From Streptomyces sp. NRRL S-118 (lineage in GTDB: Bacteria > Actinomycetota > Actinomycetes > Streptomycetales > Streptomycetaceae), in the NCBI RefSeq assembly GCF_000716335.1, contig NZ_KL591002.1, positions 617,151 to 681,150 on the forward strand: a stretch of DNA of 64,000 nt, written 5' to 3'. A program made the position numbers and the translations under genes. The notes beneath the pieces are model-generated. The model searched no databases, was not told the DNA's origin, and saw nothing but the letters and a program-made list of their open reading frames with translations. This document shows, piece by piece, positions 26,476-34,552 of this stretch. Position 1 is the first letter of the stretch. Each line of letters starts with the position of its first letter.

Positions 26476-27633
26476 ATGTTCCACGCTCTGCAGGGAAATG
26501 AACGGGCCCCGCTCCCCCCGGCCAGGGAACCGGAGGCCCCCGGCACGAGCCGGAAGGCACCGGCCGTCGACAGACCCCCGCGGACGACGGGCACGGCGCG
26601 GACCGCGCCGCCGGCCGCGACCGGCGGGGCCCCCGCGGGCCGGGAGGCGTACTTCGACAACGCCAAGTACCTGGCGATCGTGCTGGTGGCCGTGGCACAC
26701 GCCTGGGAGCCCGTCATGGAGGGCAGCCGGGCGGCCCGGGCGCTCTACATGCTCGTCTACACCTTCCACATGCCGGCCTTCATCCTGATCTCCGGCTACT
26801 TCTCCCGCAGCTTCACCGGGCGGCCCCACCAGGTGCGACGGCTGATCACCGGCATCGCCGTGCCGTACGTGGTCTTCGAGGTGGCCTACACGCTCTTCAA
26901 GCGCTGGGCGGACGACGACCCCCAGCACCCCTTCAGTCTCACCGACCCGTTCTACCTGACGTGGTTCCTCATCGCGCTGTTCGTCTGGCGGCTGTCCGCA
27001 CCGGTCTGGCGCACCCTGCGCCACCCGCTGCCCGTCGCCCTGGTGATCGCCTGCCTCGGCTCGCTCACGCCGGGCATCGCCGACGACCTCGACCTCCAGC
27101 GCATCCTGCAGTTCCTGCCGTTCTTCGTGCTGGGCCTGTGCATGAAGCCCGAGCACTTCCGGTGGGTGCGCCGGCGCGCGGTGCGGCTGGCGGCGGTGCC
27201 ATTGGTCGCGGGTGCCGCGCCGTTCACCTACTGGGTCGCCCCGCGGCTGCGGATGAACTGGTTCTACCGCTCCACCAGCGCCCCGGACCTGGGCTTCGCC
27301 TGGTGGACCGGGCCGCTGATGACGCTGGGGCTCTTCGGCTGCGCGCTGCTGCTGACGGTGGCGTTCCTCGCCTGGGTGCCCGGGCGCCGGACGTGGTTCA
27401 CCGTGCTGGGCTCCGGCACCATCTGCGGTTACCTGCTGCACGGCTTCCTGGTGAAGGCCCTCGACTACTGGCACGTCGTCGAGGCGCACCCCTGGCTCAC
27501 CGGGCCCGCCGGGCTGGTCGCCACGACGGTGGGCGCCGCCGCTGCGGTGACCCTGCTGTGCACGCCTCCCGTGCGGCGGGCCCTGCGCTGCGTGACGGAG
27601 CCGGAGATGCGGTGGGCGTTCAGGAAGGAGTGA
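26476..27633 (+). CDS. Membrane acyltransferase family 3 protein
   Basis: A 385-residue protein. After a Pro/Thr/Ala-rich disordered N-terminus (about 1-58), a polytopic acyltransferase-3 domain begins with the diagnostic DNAKYLAIVLVAVAHAWEP (the His of VAHAWEP is the presumed catalytic residue) and continues with TFHMPAFILISGYFSR. About ten hydrophobic segments follow. It resembles the fucose-4-O-acetylase-like branch that transfers acetyl or other acyl groups to cell-surface sugars or lipids. The start is ATG at 26476 with AAGGTG seven bases upstream; a longer in-frame start at 26395 lacks support. Its 3' end overlaps the convergent HD-domain gene by 14 bp. Confidence 0.85.
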   Translation: MFHALQGNERAPLPPAREPEAPGTSRKAPAVDRPPRTTGTARTAPPAATGGAPAGREAYFDNAKYLAIVLVAVAHAWEPVMEGSRAARALYMLVYTFHMPAFILISGYFSRSFTGRPHQVRRLITGIAVPYVVFEVAYTLFKRWADDDPQHPFSLTDPFYLTWFLIALFVWRLSAPVWRTLRHPLPVALVIACLGSLTPGIADDLDLQRILQFLPFFVLGLCMKPEHFRWVRRRAVRLAAVPLVAGAAPFTYWVAPRLRMNWFYRSTSAPDLGFAWWTGPLMTLGLFGCALLLTVAFLAWVPGRRTWFTVLGSGTICGYLLHGFLVKALDYWHVVEAHPWLTGPAGLVATTVGAAAAVTLLCTPPVRRALRCVTEPEMRWAFRKE

Positions 27634-28078
27634 GGCCCAGCAGGGCCCGCACCCGCGCGTACTTCGCGGTCAACCGGACCCGGGTCGCCTCGTCCAGCAC
27701 GGCGAGGCGGCCCGGGTCCGCGTTGTGCGCCAGGTCGGCCTCCTTCACCAGGCGGGCACCCGGCACCGCGAGAATGCGGGCGGTGTACGCGGCGAGGTCC
27801 TCGCCGGGCCGCTTCGTGAGGGCCAGCACCATGTCCTTGGTCCCCTGCGGCAGCGCCGCCGCCGCGAGCCACTCGGCCGTCAGCCGGTCGTCCTCCACGG
27901 CGTCGTGCAGCCATGCGGCGGCGATCTGCTCCTCGCTGCCGCCCCGCTCGCGCACGCCCCGCGCCACCGCCTCGAGGTGCTCGGCGTAGGGGCGCCCCGC
28001 CTTGTCGGTCTGGCTGGCGTGGGCCTCCCGGGCGACGGCCTCCACCTGGTCGAGCGTCAGGTACGTCCCGTACGGCAT
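27620..28078 (-). CDS. HD domain-containing phosphohydrolase-like protein
   Basis: A 152-residue single-domain protein with an H...HD...D metal-binding pattern (YAEHLEAVA near 31-39, AAAWLHDAVEDD at 53-64, and KEADLAHN near 112-119). These signatures resemble the hydrolase half of RelA/SpoT and MESH1 small (p)ppGpp hydrolases, but it could hydrolyse another nucleotide. Start: ATG at 28076-28078 with GGAGGGGC upstream. It is convergent with the acyltransferase gene, with a 14-bp overlap of the 3' ends, and has its own short leader after the phosphatase gene. Confidence 0.82.
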   Translation of the reverse strand: MPYGTYLTLDQVEAVAREAHASQTDKAGRPYAEHLEAVARGVRERGGSEEQIAAAWLHDAVEDDRLTAEWLAAAALPQGTKDMVLALTKRPGEDLAAYTARILAVPGARLVKEADLAHNADPGRLAVLDEATRVRLTAKYARVRALLGLTPS

Positions 28079-28167
28079 GCGTGCCCCTCCCCAGGGGTGT
28101 GTCGTCGATGAGGCCGGGCCGGCGAGTGCCCGGTGTCGCGAGCCCGGCACGACCGGCGCGGCACCCC

Positions 28168-29313
28168 CTATGCCTCGCGGGTGATCAGCAGCAGGGCCCG
28201 GTCGTCGTTCACGTCCTTGGCGCACGCCTCGATCAGGTGCCACGCCGACCCCTCGAAGCCCGAGGCCACGTAGCGGTCGGCCTCGCCCGTCAGCCGGTCG
28301 ATGCCCTCCGCGATGTCCCGGTCGGCCGCCTCGACCAGGCCGTCCGTGAACAGCATCAGCACGTCGCCGGGGCGCAGCGAGCCCTTGACCGGGTGGAACT
28401 CGGCACCGTCGTACACGCCGAGCAGCGGGCCCTCGGCGGCCTTCTCCTCCCAGCGGCCGCTCCCCGCGTGCAGCTGGAGCGCGGGCAGGTGGCCCGCCGA
28501 CAGCAGCTCGTAGTCGCCGGAGTCCAGGTCGAGCACCAGGTGGATGGAGGTCGCGAAGCCCTCTTGCCAGTCCTGGCGCAGCAGGTATCCGTTGGCGGCC
28601 GGGAGGAAGCCGTGCGGCGGCAGCGAGCCGAGCAGCCCGCCGAAGGCGCCCGACAGCAGCAAGGCGCGGGAGCCCGCGTCCATGCCCTTGCCGGACACGT
28701 CGGTGAGGACGACCTCCAGGGTGCGGCCTCCGTGGGTGCGGGCCGCGACGACGAAGTCGCCGGAGAAGGACTGGCCGCCGGCGGGGCGCAGCGCCATCTC
28801 GTGGTGCCAGCCCTTGGGCAGCTGCGGCAGGGCGCTCTGCACCCGGATGCGTTCGCGCAGGTCGAAGAGCATCGTGCCGCCGCGCCGCCAGGGCACGCCG
28901 ACGCGGGCCCGGAACTGCGCGAGCAGCAGCCCGAACAGTCCGCACGCGGCGACCACCAGCACCGTGCCGGGGGTGACCCGCGCCGCGCCCTCGGTGTAGG
29001 GCCCGAGGACCATCGACTCGACGATCAGCGCCACGGCGGACGCCGCGTACAGGCCGAGCAGGCTCGCGGGGCGCAGCAGCAGGCCGCCCGCCACGATGGG
29101 CAGGACGAGCGCCGCGGGCGAGGCCCACACGGGTGTGGCGATGGTGAGCAGGGTGATCGCCGGGATGGTGAGGAGCAGTCCGACGAGGGCGATCCAGTCG
29201 GAGCCGTCGCCCCGGAAGTAGTCGACACCGGACTTGCGCAGGGCGATGCGGGCCCGGCGCATCGACTTCCGCATCCGGGCCGGGTACGCGTCCACTCGTG
29301 CGCTACGGGCCAT
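28168..29313 (-). CDS. Membrane SpoIIE-type PP2C protein phosphatase
   Basis: A 381-residue protein. Three or four membrane helices lie at about 38-120 (DWIALVGLLLTIPAITLLTI, AALVLPIVAGGLLL, TVLVVAACGLFGLLL), and a C-terminal SpoIIE/PP2C domain at about 160-380 carries the metal-binding aspartates (GDFVVAAR, VVLTDVSGKGMDAG, LFTDGLVEA, DDRALLLI). This class dephosphorylates anti-sigma antagonist proteins. No RsbV- or RsbW-like gene is nearby, so the substrate is unassigned. I chose ATG at 29311-29313 (MARSARVDAYPARMRKSMRR); a frame extending to 29367 adds an unlikely N-terminus. Confidence 0.9.
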   Translation of the reverse strand: MARSARVDAYPARMRKSMRRARIALRKSGVDYFRGDGSDWIALVGLLLTIPAITLLTIATPVWASPAALVLPIVAGGLLLRPASLLGLYAASAVALIVESMVLGPYTEGAARVTPGTVLVVAACGLFGLLLAQFRARVGVPWRRGGTMLFDLRERIRVQSALPQLPKGWHHEMALRPAGGQSFSGDFVVAARTHGGRTLEVVLTDVSGKGMDAGSRALLLSGAFGGLLGSLPPHGFLPAANGYLLRQDWQEGFATSIHLVLDLDSGDYELLSAGHLPALQLHAGSGRWEEKAAEGPLLGVYDGAEFHPVKGSLRPGDVLMLFTDGLVEAADRDIAEGIDRLTGEADRYVASGFEGSAWHLIEACAKDVNDDRALLLITREA

Positions 29314-29419
29314 TGGCCTGGACCCTATCCACACGCCCGGCCCGCGTGCAGGGGGACCCCTTGACAATGCGCTCGAAATTGGGTCGCCCCGGGCGCCCGC
29401 CGCCTGCTAGGCATGGCAT

Positions 29420-30649
29420 ATGACGACGCAATTACGGGTACTCCAGCCGGCCGAGTGGGACCGGTGGTACGGGCAGCTGGAACTCGCCTTCGGCGGCGTG
29501 GCGGAGGCCCCGGAGGAGCGCGAGCTGTGGGAGGCGCTCACCGAGCCCGAGCGCTCGCTGGGCGCGTGGGACGGAGGGACCTGCGTCGGTACGGCGGGGG
29601 CGTTCTCGTTCCGGATCTCCGTGCCGGGCGGCGCGCTGGTGCCCGCGGCCGGCGTGACGATGGTCAGCGTGGCGCCGACGCACCGCAGGCGGGGTGTGCT
29701 CACCTCGATGATGCGGCGCCAGCTCGATGACGTACGGGCGTGGGGTGAACCGCTGGCGGTGCTGACGGCGTCCGAACCCGACATCTACGGGCGCTTCGGA
29801 TACGGCGTCGCGACCCAGCAGCTGCGCGCGGAAATCGACACGACCCGGGTCCGGCTGTCCGTGCCGGAGGGGACGGATGACGTACGGCTACGGCTCGTGC
29901 CGCCCGCGGAGGCGAGCGGGGCGTGCGAGGCGGTGTACGCGCGGCTGGTGCGCGAGCGGCCGGGGATGATCGCCCGGGCGCCGGGCTGGGAGCGGCTGCC
30001 GCTGCTGGACCCGCCGGGCGAGCGCGGGGGCGCCTCGCCGCTGCAGTGCGTGCTGGCCGAGCGGGCCGGTGAGGTCGTGGGGTACGCCCTGTACACCAAC
30101 AAACCGCGGTGGGAGCCGGCCGGCGCCGACGGGGTGATCACCCTGCGGTACCTCGGGGCGCTGGACCCGGCGGCGGACGCCGCGCTGTGGCGGTACCTCT
30201 TCGAGGTCGACCTGACGACGACCGTCCAGTTCTGGAACCGTCCGGTGGACGACGCCTGGCAGTTGCTCGTCTCGGACATCCGGCGCTGCGGCGTGAGCCC
30301 GCGCGACGGGCTCTTCGTACGGCCGGTGGAGGTCGGCGCGGCGCTGGAGGCACGGACGTACCAGGCGCCGGTGGACGTGGTGCTGGAGGTGGCCGACGCC
30401 TTCTGCCCGTGGAACGAGGGGCGTTGGCGGCTGTCCGGCGACAGCAAGGGGGCCACCTGCTCGCGCACCACCGACGCGCCCGATCTGGCGCTGTCGGTGC
30501 GGGAGCTGGGCGCCGCGTACCTGGGCGGGTTCTCCCTCGCCTCGCTAGCGGCCGCGGGCCGGGTGCGGGAGCTGCGCCGGGGCGCGCTGGCGGAGGCGTC
30601 CCTGGCCTTCGGCTCCACGGTCGCGCCCTGGCTGCCTCACGGCTTCTGA
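29420..30649 (+). CDS. Eis-like GNAT family N-acetyltransferase
   Basis: A 409-residue protein. Its N-terminal GNAT domain contains the acetyl-CoA loop VAPTHRRRGVLTSMM and EPDIYGRFGYGVAT. A second GNAT-like domain follows, then a C-terminal sterol-carrier-like domain (about 290-409). This three-domain layout is that of mycobacterial Eis and its Streptomyces relatives, which acetylate amines on aminoglycosides or proteins; the natural substrate here is unknown. The C-terminal carboxylate needed for catalysis in Eis is present as the final Phe. The start is ATG at 29420 with only a weak Shine-Dalgarno. It overlaps the convergent nei gene by 13 bp. Confidence 0.88.
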   Translation: MTTQLRVLQPAEWDRWYGQLELAFGGVAEAPEERELWEALTEPERSLGAWDGGTCVGTAGAFSFRISVPGGALVPAAGVTMVSVAPTHRRRGVLTSMMRRQLDDVRAWGEPLAVLTASEPDIYGRFGYGVATQQLRAEIDTTRVRLSVPEGTDDVRLRLVPPAEASGACEAVYARLVRERPGMIARAPGWERLPLLDPPGERGGASPLQCVLAERAGEVVGYALYTNKPRWEPAGADGVITLRYLGALDPAADAALWRYLFEVDLTTTVQFWNRPVDDAWQLLVSDIRRCGVSPRDGLFVRPVEVGAALEARTYQAPVDVVLEVADAFCPWNEGRWRLSGDSKGATCSRTTDAPDLALSVRELGAAYLGGFSLASLAAAGRVRELRRGALAEASLAFGSTVAPWLPHGF

Positions 30650-31446
30650 CAGGCGGGGCACCAGAAGAGGTTGCGGGCGGCGAGGCCGGCGGTGCGGATC
30701 CCGCCCCCGCAGACGTGGCAGGGCAGGTTCGCCCGGCGGTAGACGTACACCTCGCCGCCGTGGTCGTCGACGCGCGGCGGGCGGCCCATGGCCTCGGGCG
30801 TGTGCTCGGGGCGGACGGTGTCGATGCGGTTGGTGCGCACGCCCTCGCGCATCAGCGCCACGAGGTCGGCCCAGAGGGCGTCCCACTGGTCGCGGCGGAG
30901 GTCCTTGCCGGCGCGGTAGGGGTCGATGCCGTGCCGGAAGAGCACCTCGGCGCGGTAGACGTTGCCGACACCGGCGATGACCTTCTGGTCCATGAGCAGC
31001 GCGGCGATGGTGGTGCGGCTCTTCGAGATCCGCCGCCACGCCTTCTCCGGGTCGTCGCCGGCACGCAGCGGGTCGGGGCCGAGCCGGTCGTGCACCGCCC
31101 GCTTCTCGGGCCCGGTGATCAGCGCGCAGGCGGTGGGGCCGCGCAGGTCCATCCACGACGCGGGGCCGGCGATGCGCAGGCGGACCGTGTCGGTGGGCGG
31201 CGGGGCGGGGGCGTCGCCGAAGGCGACCTTGCCGAACAGGCCGAGGTGGATGTGCACCCATGTGTCGCGCCCGAAGCCGAGGAAGAGGTGCTTGCCGTGG
31301 GCCTCGGCGGTCTCCAGCACCGTGCCGTCGAGCAGTGCGGCGGCGTCGGAGAACTTTCCCTGCGGGCTGGTCACCCGCACGGACCGGCCGCCGAACCGTT
31401 CCCGGTGGTCGGCGGCCAGTCGGTGGATCGTGTGCCCTTCGGGCAT
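30637..31446 (-). CDS. nei: Fpg/Nei family DNA glycosylase (endonuclease VIII-like)
   Basis: A 269-residue DNA repair glycosylase/AP lyase. The N-terminal catalytic P2-E3 is intact (MPEGHTIHRLA); the helix-two-turn-helix contains MDQKVIAGVGNVYRAEVLF; and the C-terminal zinc finger has CHVCGGG ... FWCPACQ. It excises oxidised bases and nicks the backbone. MPEGH (rather than MPELP) favours the Nei branch. Its ATG overlaps the rpi stop codon by one base (TGATG), so it is translationally coupled to the upstream isomerase gene. Confidence 0.93.
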   Translation of the reverse strand: MPEGHTIHRLAADHRERFGGRSVRVTSPQGKFSDAAALLDGTVLETAEAHGKHLFLGFGRDTWVHIHLGLFGKVAFGDAPAPPPTDTVRLRIAGPASWMDLRGPTACALITGPEKRAVHDRLGPDPLRAGDDPEKAWRRISKSRTTIAALLMDQKVIAGVGNVYRAEVLFRHGIDPYRAGKDLRRDQWDALWADLVALMREGVRTNRIDTVRPEHTPEAMGRPPRVDDHGGEVYVYRRANLPCHVCGGGIRTAGLAARNLFWCPACQKP

Positions 31447-31940
31447 CAGGCGGTCGGCTCCTGCGGGTGGTGGGCCGGGATCGCCGGGAGCTCGCCGGTG
31501 GTCTCGTACGCCGACAGCATCTCGATGCGGCGGGTGTGGCGCTCCTCACCCGAGTACGGCGTGTTCAGGAAGATCTCCACGAATTTCGTGGATTCCTCCA
31601 GGGAGTGCATGCGGCCGCCGATGGCGACGACGTTCGCGTTGTTGTGCTCGCGGCCGAGCGCGGCGGTCTGCTCGCTCCAGGCCAGGGCCGCCCGCACGCC
31701 CTTCACCTTGTTGGCGGCGATCTGCTCGCCGTTGCCGGAGCCGCCGATGACGATGCCCAGGCTGTCGGGGTCGGCGGCGGTCCGCTCCGCGGCACGCAGA
31801 CAGAACGGCGGGTAGTCGTCCTGGGCGTCGTAGATGTGGGGACCGCAGTCGACGGGCTCGTGGCCGTGGGCCGTGAGCCACTCGACGAGGTGGTTCTTCA
31901 GTTCGAAACCGGCATGGTCGGAGCCGAGGTACACGCGCAT
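31446..31940 (-). CDS. rpiB: Ribose-5-phosphate isomerase B type
   Basis: A 164-residue RpiB/LacAB-fold enzyme interconverting ribose 5-phosphate and ribulose 5-phosphate in the pentose phosphate pathway. Motifs: SDHAGFELKN at 7-16, the phosphate-binding and catalytic GGSGNGEQIAANKVKGVRAAL, and REHNNANVVAIGGRMH. As in the Mycobacterium tuberculosis enzyme, the loop has Ser-Gly-Asn-Gly-Glu, where the Glu acts as base, instead of the cysteine of E. coli RpiB. Start: ATG at 31938-31940. It is the first gene of a two-gene operon with nei. Confidence 0.93.
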   Translation of the reverse strand: MRVYLGSDHAGFELKNHLVEWLTAHGHEPVDCGPHIYDAQDDYPPFCLRAAERTAADPDSLGIVIGGSGNGEQIAANKVKGVRAALAWSEQTAALGREHNNANVVAIGGRMHSLEESTKFVEIFLNTPYSGEERHTRRIEMLSAYETTGELPAIPAHHPQEPTA

Positions 31941-32100
31941 GGCTCCGAGTGTGGCACGGGTCCGGGCCGGGTCCGGTCAGCGGGGCCCCTGGGGTGCCGC
32001 CGCATCACGATCCGGAATCGGGTCTTTCGGTGCGTCCGGGTCTCGTGTTTGCATGCACGGGCTCGTAACCCGAGTGCCGCACAGACGTAAGGAATCGTCC

Positions 32101-33534
32101 ATGACGACGCAGTCGACCCTGCCGAAGGAAGGCGGAGCGACCGGAGAACCCGGTACTTCGCAGTCCCCCGACGGTCTCAAGGCCGGGCTCAAGAACCGCC
32201 ACCTGTCCATGATCGCCATCGGTGGCGTCATCGGCGCCGGCCTCTTCGTCGGATCATCCGGCGGCATCGCCAAGGCCGGCCCCGCCATCCTCCTCTCGTA
32301 CGTCATCGTCGGAGCGATGGTCGTCTTCGTGATGCGGATGCTGGGCGAGATGGCCGCCGCCAGCCCGAACTCCGGCTCCTTCTCCGCCTACGCGGACCGC
32401 GCCCTCGGCCGCTGGGCCGGCTTCTCCATCGGCTGGCTCTACTGGTTCTTCTGGGTCGTGGTGCTGGCGGTCGAGGCGACCGCGGGTGCCGTGATCCTGG
32501 AGGGCTGGATCCCGGCGGTGCCGCAGTGGGGCTGGGCCCTGATCGTCATGGTCGTGCTGACCGCGACGAACCTCGCCTCCGTCGCCTCGTACGGCGAGTT
32601 CGAGTTCTGGTTCGCGGGCATCAAGGTCGTCGCCATCGGCGCCTTCGTGGTCATCGGCCTGCTGGCCGTGTTCGGCTTCCTGCCCGGCTCCGACAACCCG
32701 GGCGCGGGCTTTGCGCACCTCACCGACGCGGGCGGCTTCTTCCCGAACGGCGTCGGCGCCATCCTGACCGGTGTGCTGATGGTCGTCTTCTCGTTCATGG
32801 GCAGTGAGATCGTCACGCTGGCCGCCGGCGAGTCGGAGGACCCGCGCCGCGCCGTCACCAAGGCCACCAACAGCGTGATCTGGCGCATCGCCGTGTTCTA
32901 CCTGGGCTCGATCTTCGTCGTGCTGACGCTGCTGCCCTGGAACGACAAGTCGATCGTCGACAAGGGCTCGTACGTCGCCGCCCTGGACTCCATCGGCATC
33001 CCGCACGCCGGCCAGATCATGAACGTGATCGTGCTGACGGCCGTGCTGTCCTGCCTGAACTCGGGCCTGTACACCGCTTCCCGCATGGCGTTCTCGCTGG
33101 GCGAGCGCGGGGATGCCCCGAAGGCCTTCGCCAAGGCCAACGCCAAGGGCGTGCCCACCGCCGCGATCCTCGCCTCGGTGATCTTCGGCTTCGTCGCCGT
33201 GTACTTCAACTACGCGTTCAAGGACACGGTCTTCCTGTTCCTGCTGAACTCCTCGGGCGCGGTGGCGCTGTTCGTCTGGCTGGTGATCTGCTTCACCCAG
33301 CTGCGGATGCGCGGCATCCTCATGCGCGAGGCGCCGGAGAAGGTCACCGTCAAGATGTGGCTCTTCCCGTACCTGACGTGGGGGACCGCCGCGATGATCT
33401 CCTTCGTGCTGGTCTACATGCTCTTCGACGACGCCAACCGCGAGGTCGTGCTGGCGTCGGTGCTGGTCGCCGCGGTCGTGGTGATCACCGGCTTCGTGCT
33501 GGACCGCAGGCGCCGCGCCGTTTCGCACTCGTGA
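32101..33534 (+). CDS. APC-superfamily amino acid permease (first paralogue)
   Basis: A 477-residue, twelve-helix transporter. The N-terminal LKNRHLSMIAIGGVIGAGLFVGSSGGIAKAGPAILLSY is the signature of the GabP/AnsP/proline-specific amino acid permease branch, followed by RMLGEMAAASPNSGSFSAYADRALGRWAGF. Substrate cannot be read from sequence; gamma-aminobutyrate or another neutral amino acid is plausible. Start: ATG at 32101 with AAGGA nine bases upstream. It is monocistronic with a strong terminator. Two close paralogues lie at 34553 and 36090. Confidence 0.92.
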   Translation: MTTQSTLPKEGGATGEPGTSQSPDGLKAGLKNRHLSMIAIGGVIGAGLFVGSSGGIAKAGPAILLSYVIVGAMVVFVMRMLGEMAAASPNSGSFSAYADRALGRWAGFSIGWLYWFFWVVVLAVEATAGAVILEGWIPAVPQWGWALIVMVVLTATNLASVASYGEFEFWFAGIKVVAIGAFVVIGLLAVFGFLPGSDNPGAGFAHLTDAGGFFPNGVGAILTGVLMVVFSFMGSEIVTLAAGESEDPRRAVTKATNSVIWRIAVFYLGSIFVVLTLLPWNDKSIVDKGSYVAALDSIGIPHAGQIMNVIVLTAVLSCLNSGLYTASRMAFSLGERGDAPKAFAKANAKGVPTAAILASVIFGFVAVYFNYAFKDTVFLFLLNSSGAVALFVWLVICFTQLRMRGILMREAPEKVTVKMWLFPYLTWGTAAMISFVLVYMLFDDANREVVLASVLVAAVVVITGFVLDRRRRAVSHS

Positions 33535-33569
33535 CGGGCGCTGCCTGACGGCTCCCGCCGGGCATGAGG

Positions 33570-33600
33570 AAAGGCCCCCCGGACCACCGGGGGGCCTTTT
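33570..33600. terminator. Rho-independent terminator of the first permease
   Basis: The arms AAAGGCCCCCCGG and CCGGGGGGCCTTTT pair across an ACCA loop and end in TTTT, about 35 bp after the permease stop. It is near-symmetrical and may also stop minus-strand transcription from bioY. Confidence 0.9.
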
Positions 33601-33648
33601 CCGTGCCCGCTCGCCGTTCGGGGACCGGCACCGCCCTCGGACGCGAAA

Positions 33649-33682
33649 GAGGCCCGCCGGGCGCTACGGCCCGGCGAGCCTC
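33649..33682 (-). terminator. Terminator of bioY
   Basis: 14-bp arms GAGGCCCGCCGGGC and GCCCGGCGAGCCTC (one wobble) with a six-base loop, 19 bp after the bioY stop; GAAA on the left gives a short T-tract on the minus strand. Confidence 0.75.
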
Positions 33683-33701
33683 TCCGGCGGCAGTTCTTCC
33701 C

Positions 33702-34286
33702 TCAGCCCTTCCGGCCGATGAGCTTCCACGCGGCGGGCAGTGCGCCCATGGCGAGCGCGGCCTTGAGAGCGTCGCCGATCAGGAACGGCACCAGACCGGC
33801 CGCCACGGCCTGCTGCAGCGTCATGCCGGTGGCGAGCGCCAGATACGGCACGCCGACCGCGTAGATGATCAGCGAGCCGAGCGCCATCGTGCCCGCCATG
33901 CGCAGCACGGTGCGGTCGGCGCCGCGCCGGGCGAGGGCGCCGACGACGGTCGAGGCGAGCAGCATGCCGACGACGTACCCGAGCGAGGGGATGGCGTACC
34001 CGGAGGCCCCCTGCGCGAACCACGGCACGCCCGCCATGCCGGCCACCAGGTAGAGCCCGAGGGAGAGGAAGCCGCGGCGGGCGCCGAGCGAGGTGCCGAC
34101 GAGCAGGGCGGCGAAGGTCTGGCCGGAGACCGGCACGGTCGAGCCGGGGACGTCCACGGCCAGCTGGGCGGATATGCCGGTGAGGGCGGCGCCGCCGACG
34201 ACGAGCGCGATGTCGCGGGCGCGGCTGGCGGGCAGCAGGTCCGCGAGGACGGGTCCGGTACGGACGGGGGCGGCGGCAAGGCTCAT
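33702..34286 (-). CDS. bioY: Biotin transporter substrate-binding protein BioY
   Basis: A 194-residue S-component of an ECF-type biotin transporter, with six hydrophobic segments. The signatures TGISAQLAVDVPGSTVPVSGQTFAALLVGTSLGARRG and GLYLVAGMAGVPWFAQG are the BioY family core. No bioM (ATPase) or bioN (T-component) is adjacent, so it either shares a general ECF module encoded elsewhere or works alone, as reported for solitary BioY proteins. It is divergent from the second permease; the 266-bp gap carries several dyads that could be operators. Start: ATG at 34284-34286. Confidence 0.93.
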   Translation of the reverse strand: MSLAAAPVRTGPVLADLLPASRARDIALVVGGAALTGISAQLAVDVPGSTVPVSGQTFAALLVGTSLGARRGFLSLGLYLVAGMAGVPWFAQGASGYAIPSLGYVVGMLLASTVVGALARRGADRTVLRMAGTMALGSLIIYAVGVPYLALATGMTLQQAVAAGLVPFLIGDALKAALAMGALPAAWKLIGRKG

Positions 34287-34325
34287 CAGGGGCTCCGCGG
34301 GGTGAGGGCAGGTGAGGACAGCCCG

Positions 34326-34354
34326 ACGCTAGCCCAGGAGTGAACGAGCGATCA
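34326..34354 (-). promoter_or_regulatory. Putative bioY promoter with overlapping dyad
   Basis: On the minus strand TGATCG (34349-34354) and TAGCGT (34326-34331) are 17 bp apart, about 40 bp before the bioY start. The imperfect palindrome GTGAACGAGCGATCAC at 34340-34355 covers the -35 element and part of the spacer, a position suited to a repressor. Confidence 0.4.
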
Positions 34355-34408
34355 CCGTCTGCCCATGACAAAGCGGCGGCCGAGCGGTTGGTGGACTTCA
34401 GACAAAGG

Positions 34409-34449
34409 GCGTCACGCCTGCATGGCATGAAGTGACGCTCGTCACGAGC
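34409..34449. promoter_or_regulatory. Cluster of GTCAC/GTGAC dyads between bioY and the second permease
   Basis: GCGTCAC (34409-34415) pairs with GTGACGC (34432-34438), and GCTCGT-C-ACGAGC (34437-34449) is a perfect odd dyad directly beside it. A third dyad, ACGGAC-C-GTCCGT, lies at 34458-34470 and overlaps a TTGACG hexamer at 34455-34460. Together they suggest regulated divergent promoters; no factor can be named. Confidence 0.4.
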
Positions 34450-34552
34450 GGCTCTTGACGGACCGTCCGTTTTGCGCCGTGAGGGTTGCAGCGGAGAGAC
34501 TGTCGAGTCCCACCAAACACCCATGATCCGCACCTGCGAGAGTACGAGCGCC

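Noticed and set aside
29361..29366. TTGACA as a -35 element for the Eis-like gene
   Set aside because: No acceptable -10 element lies 16-19 bp downstream, so a promoter call is not justified.
34340..34355. BioQ-type operator before bioY
   Set aside because: The imperfect palindrome does not match the corynebacterial BioQ consensus I remember, so I report it only as an unassigned dyad.
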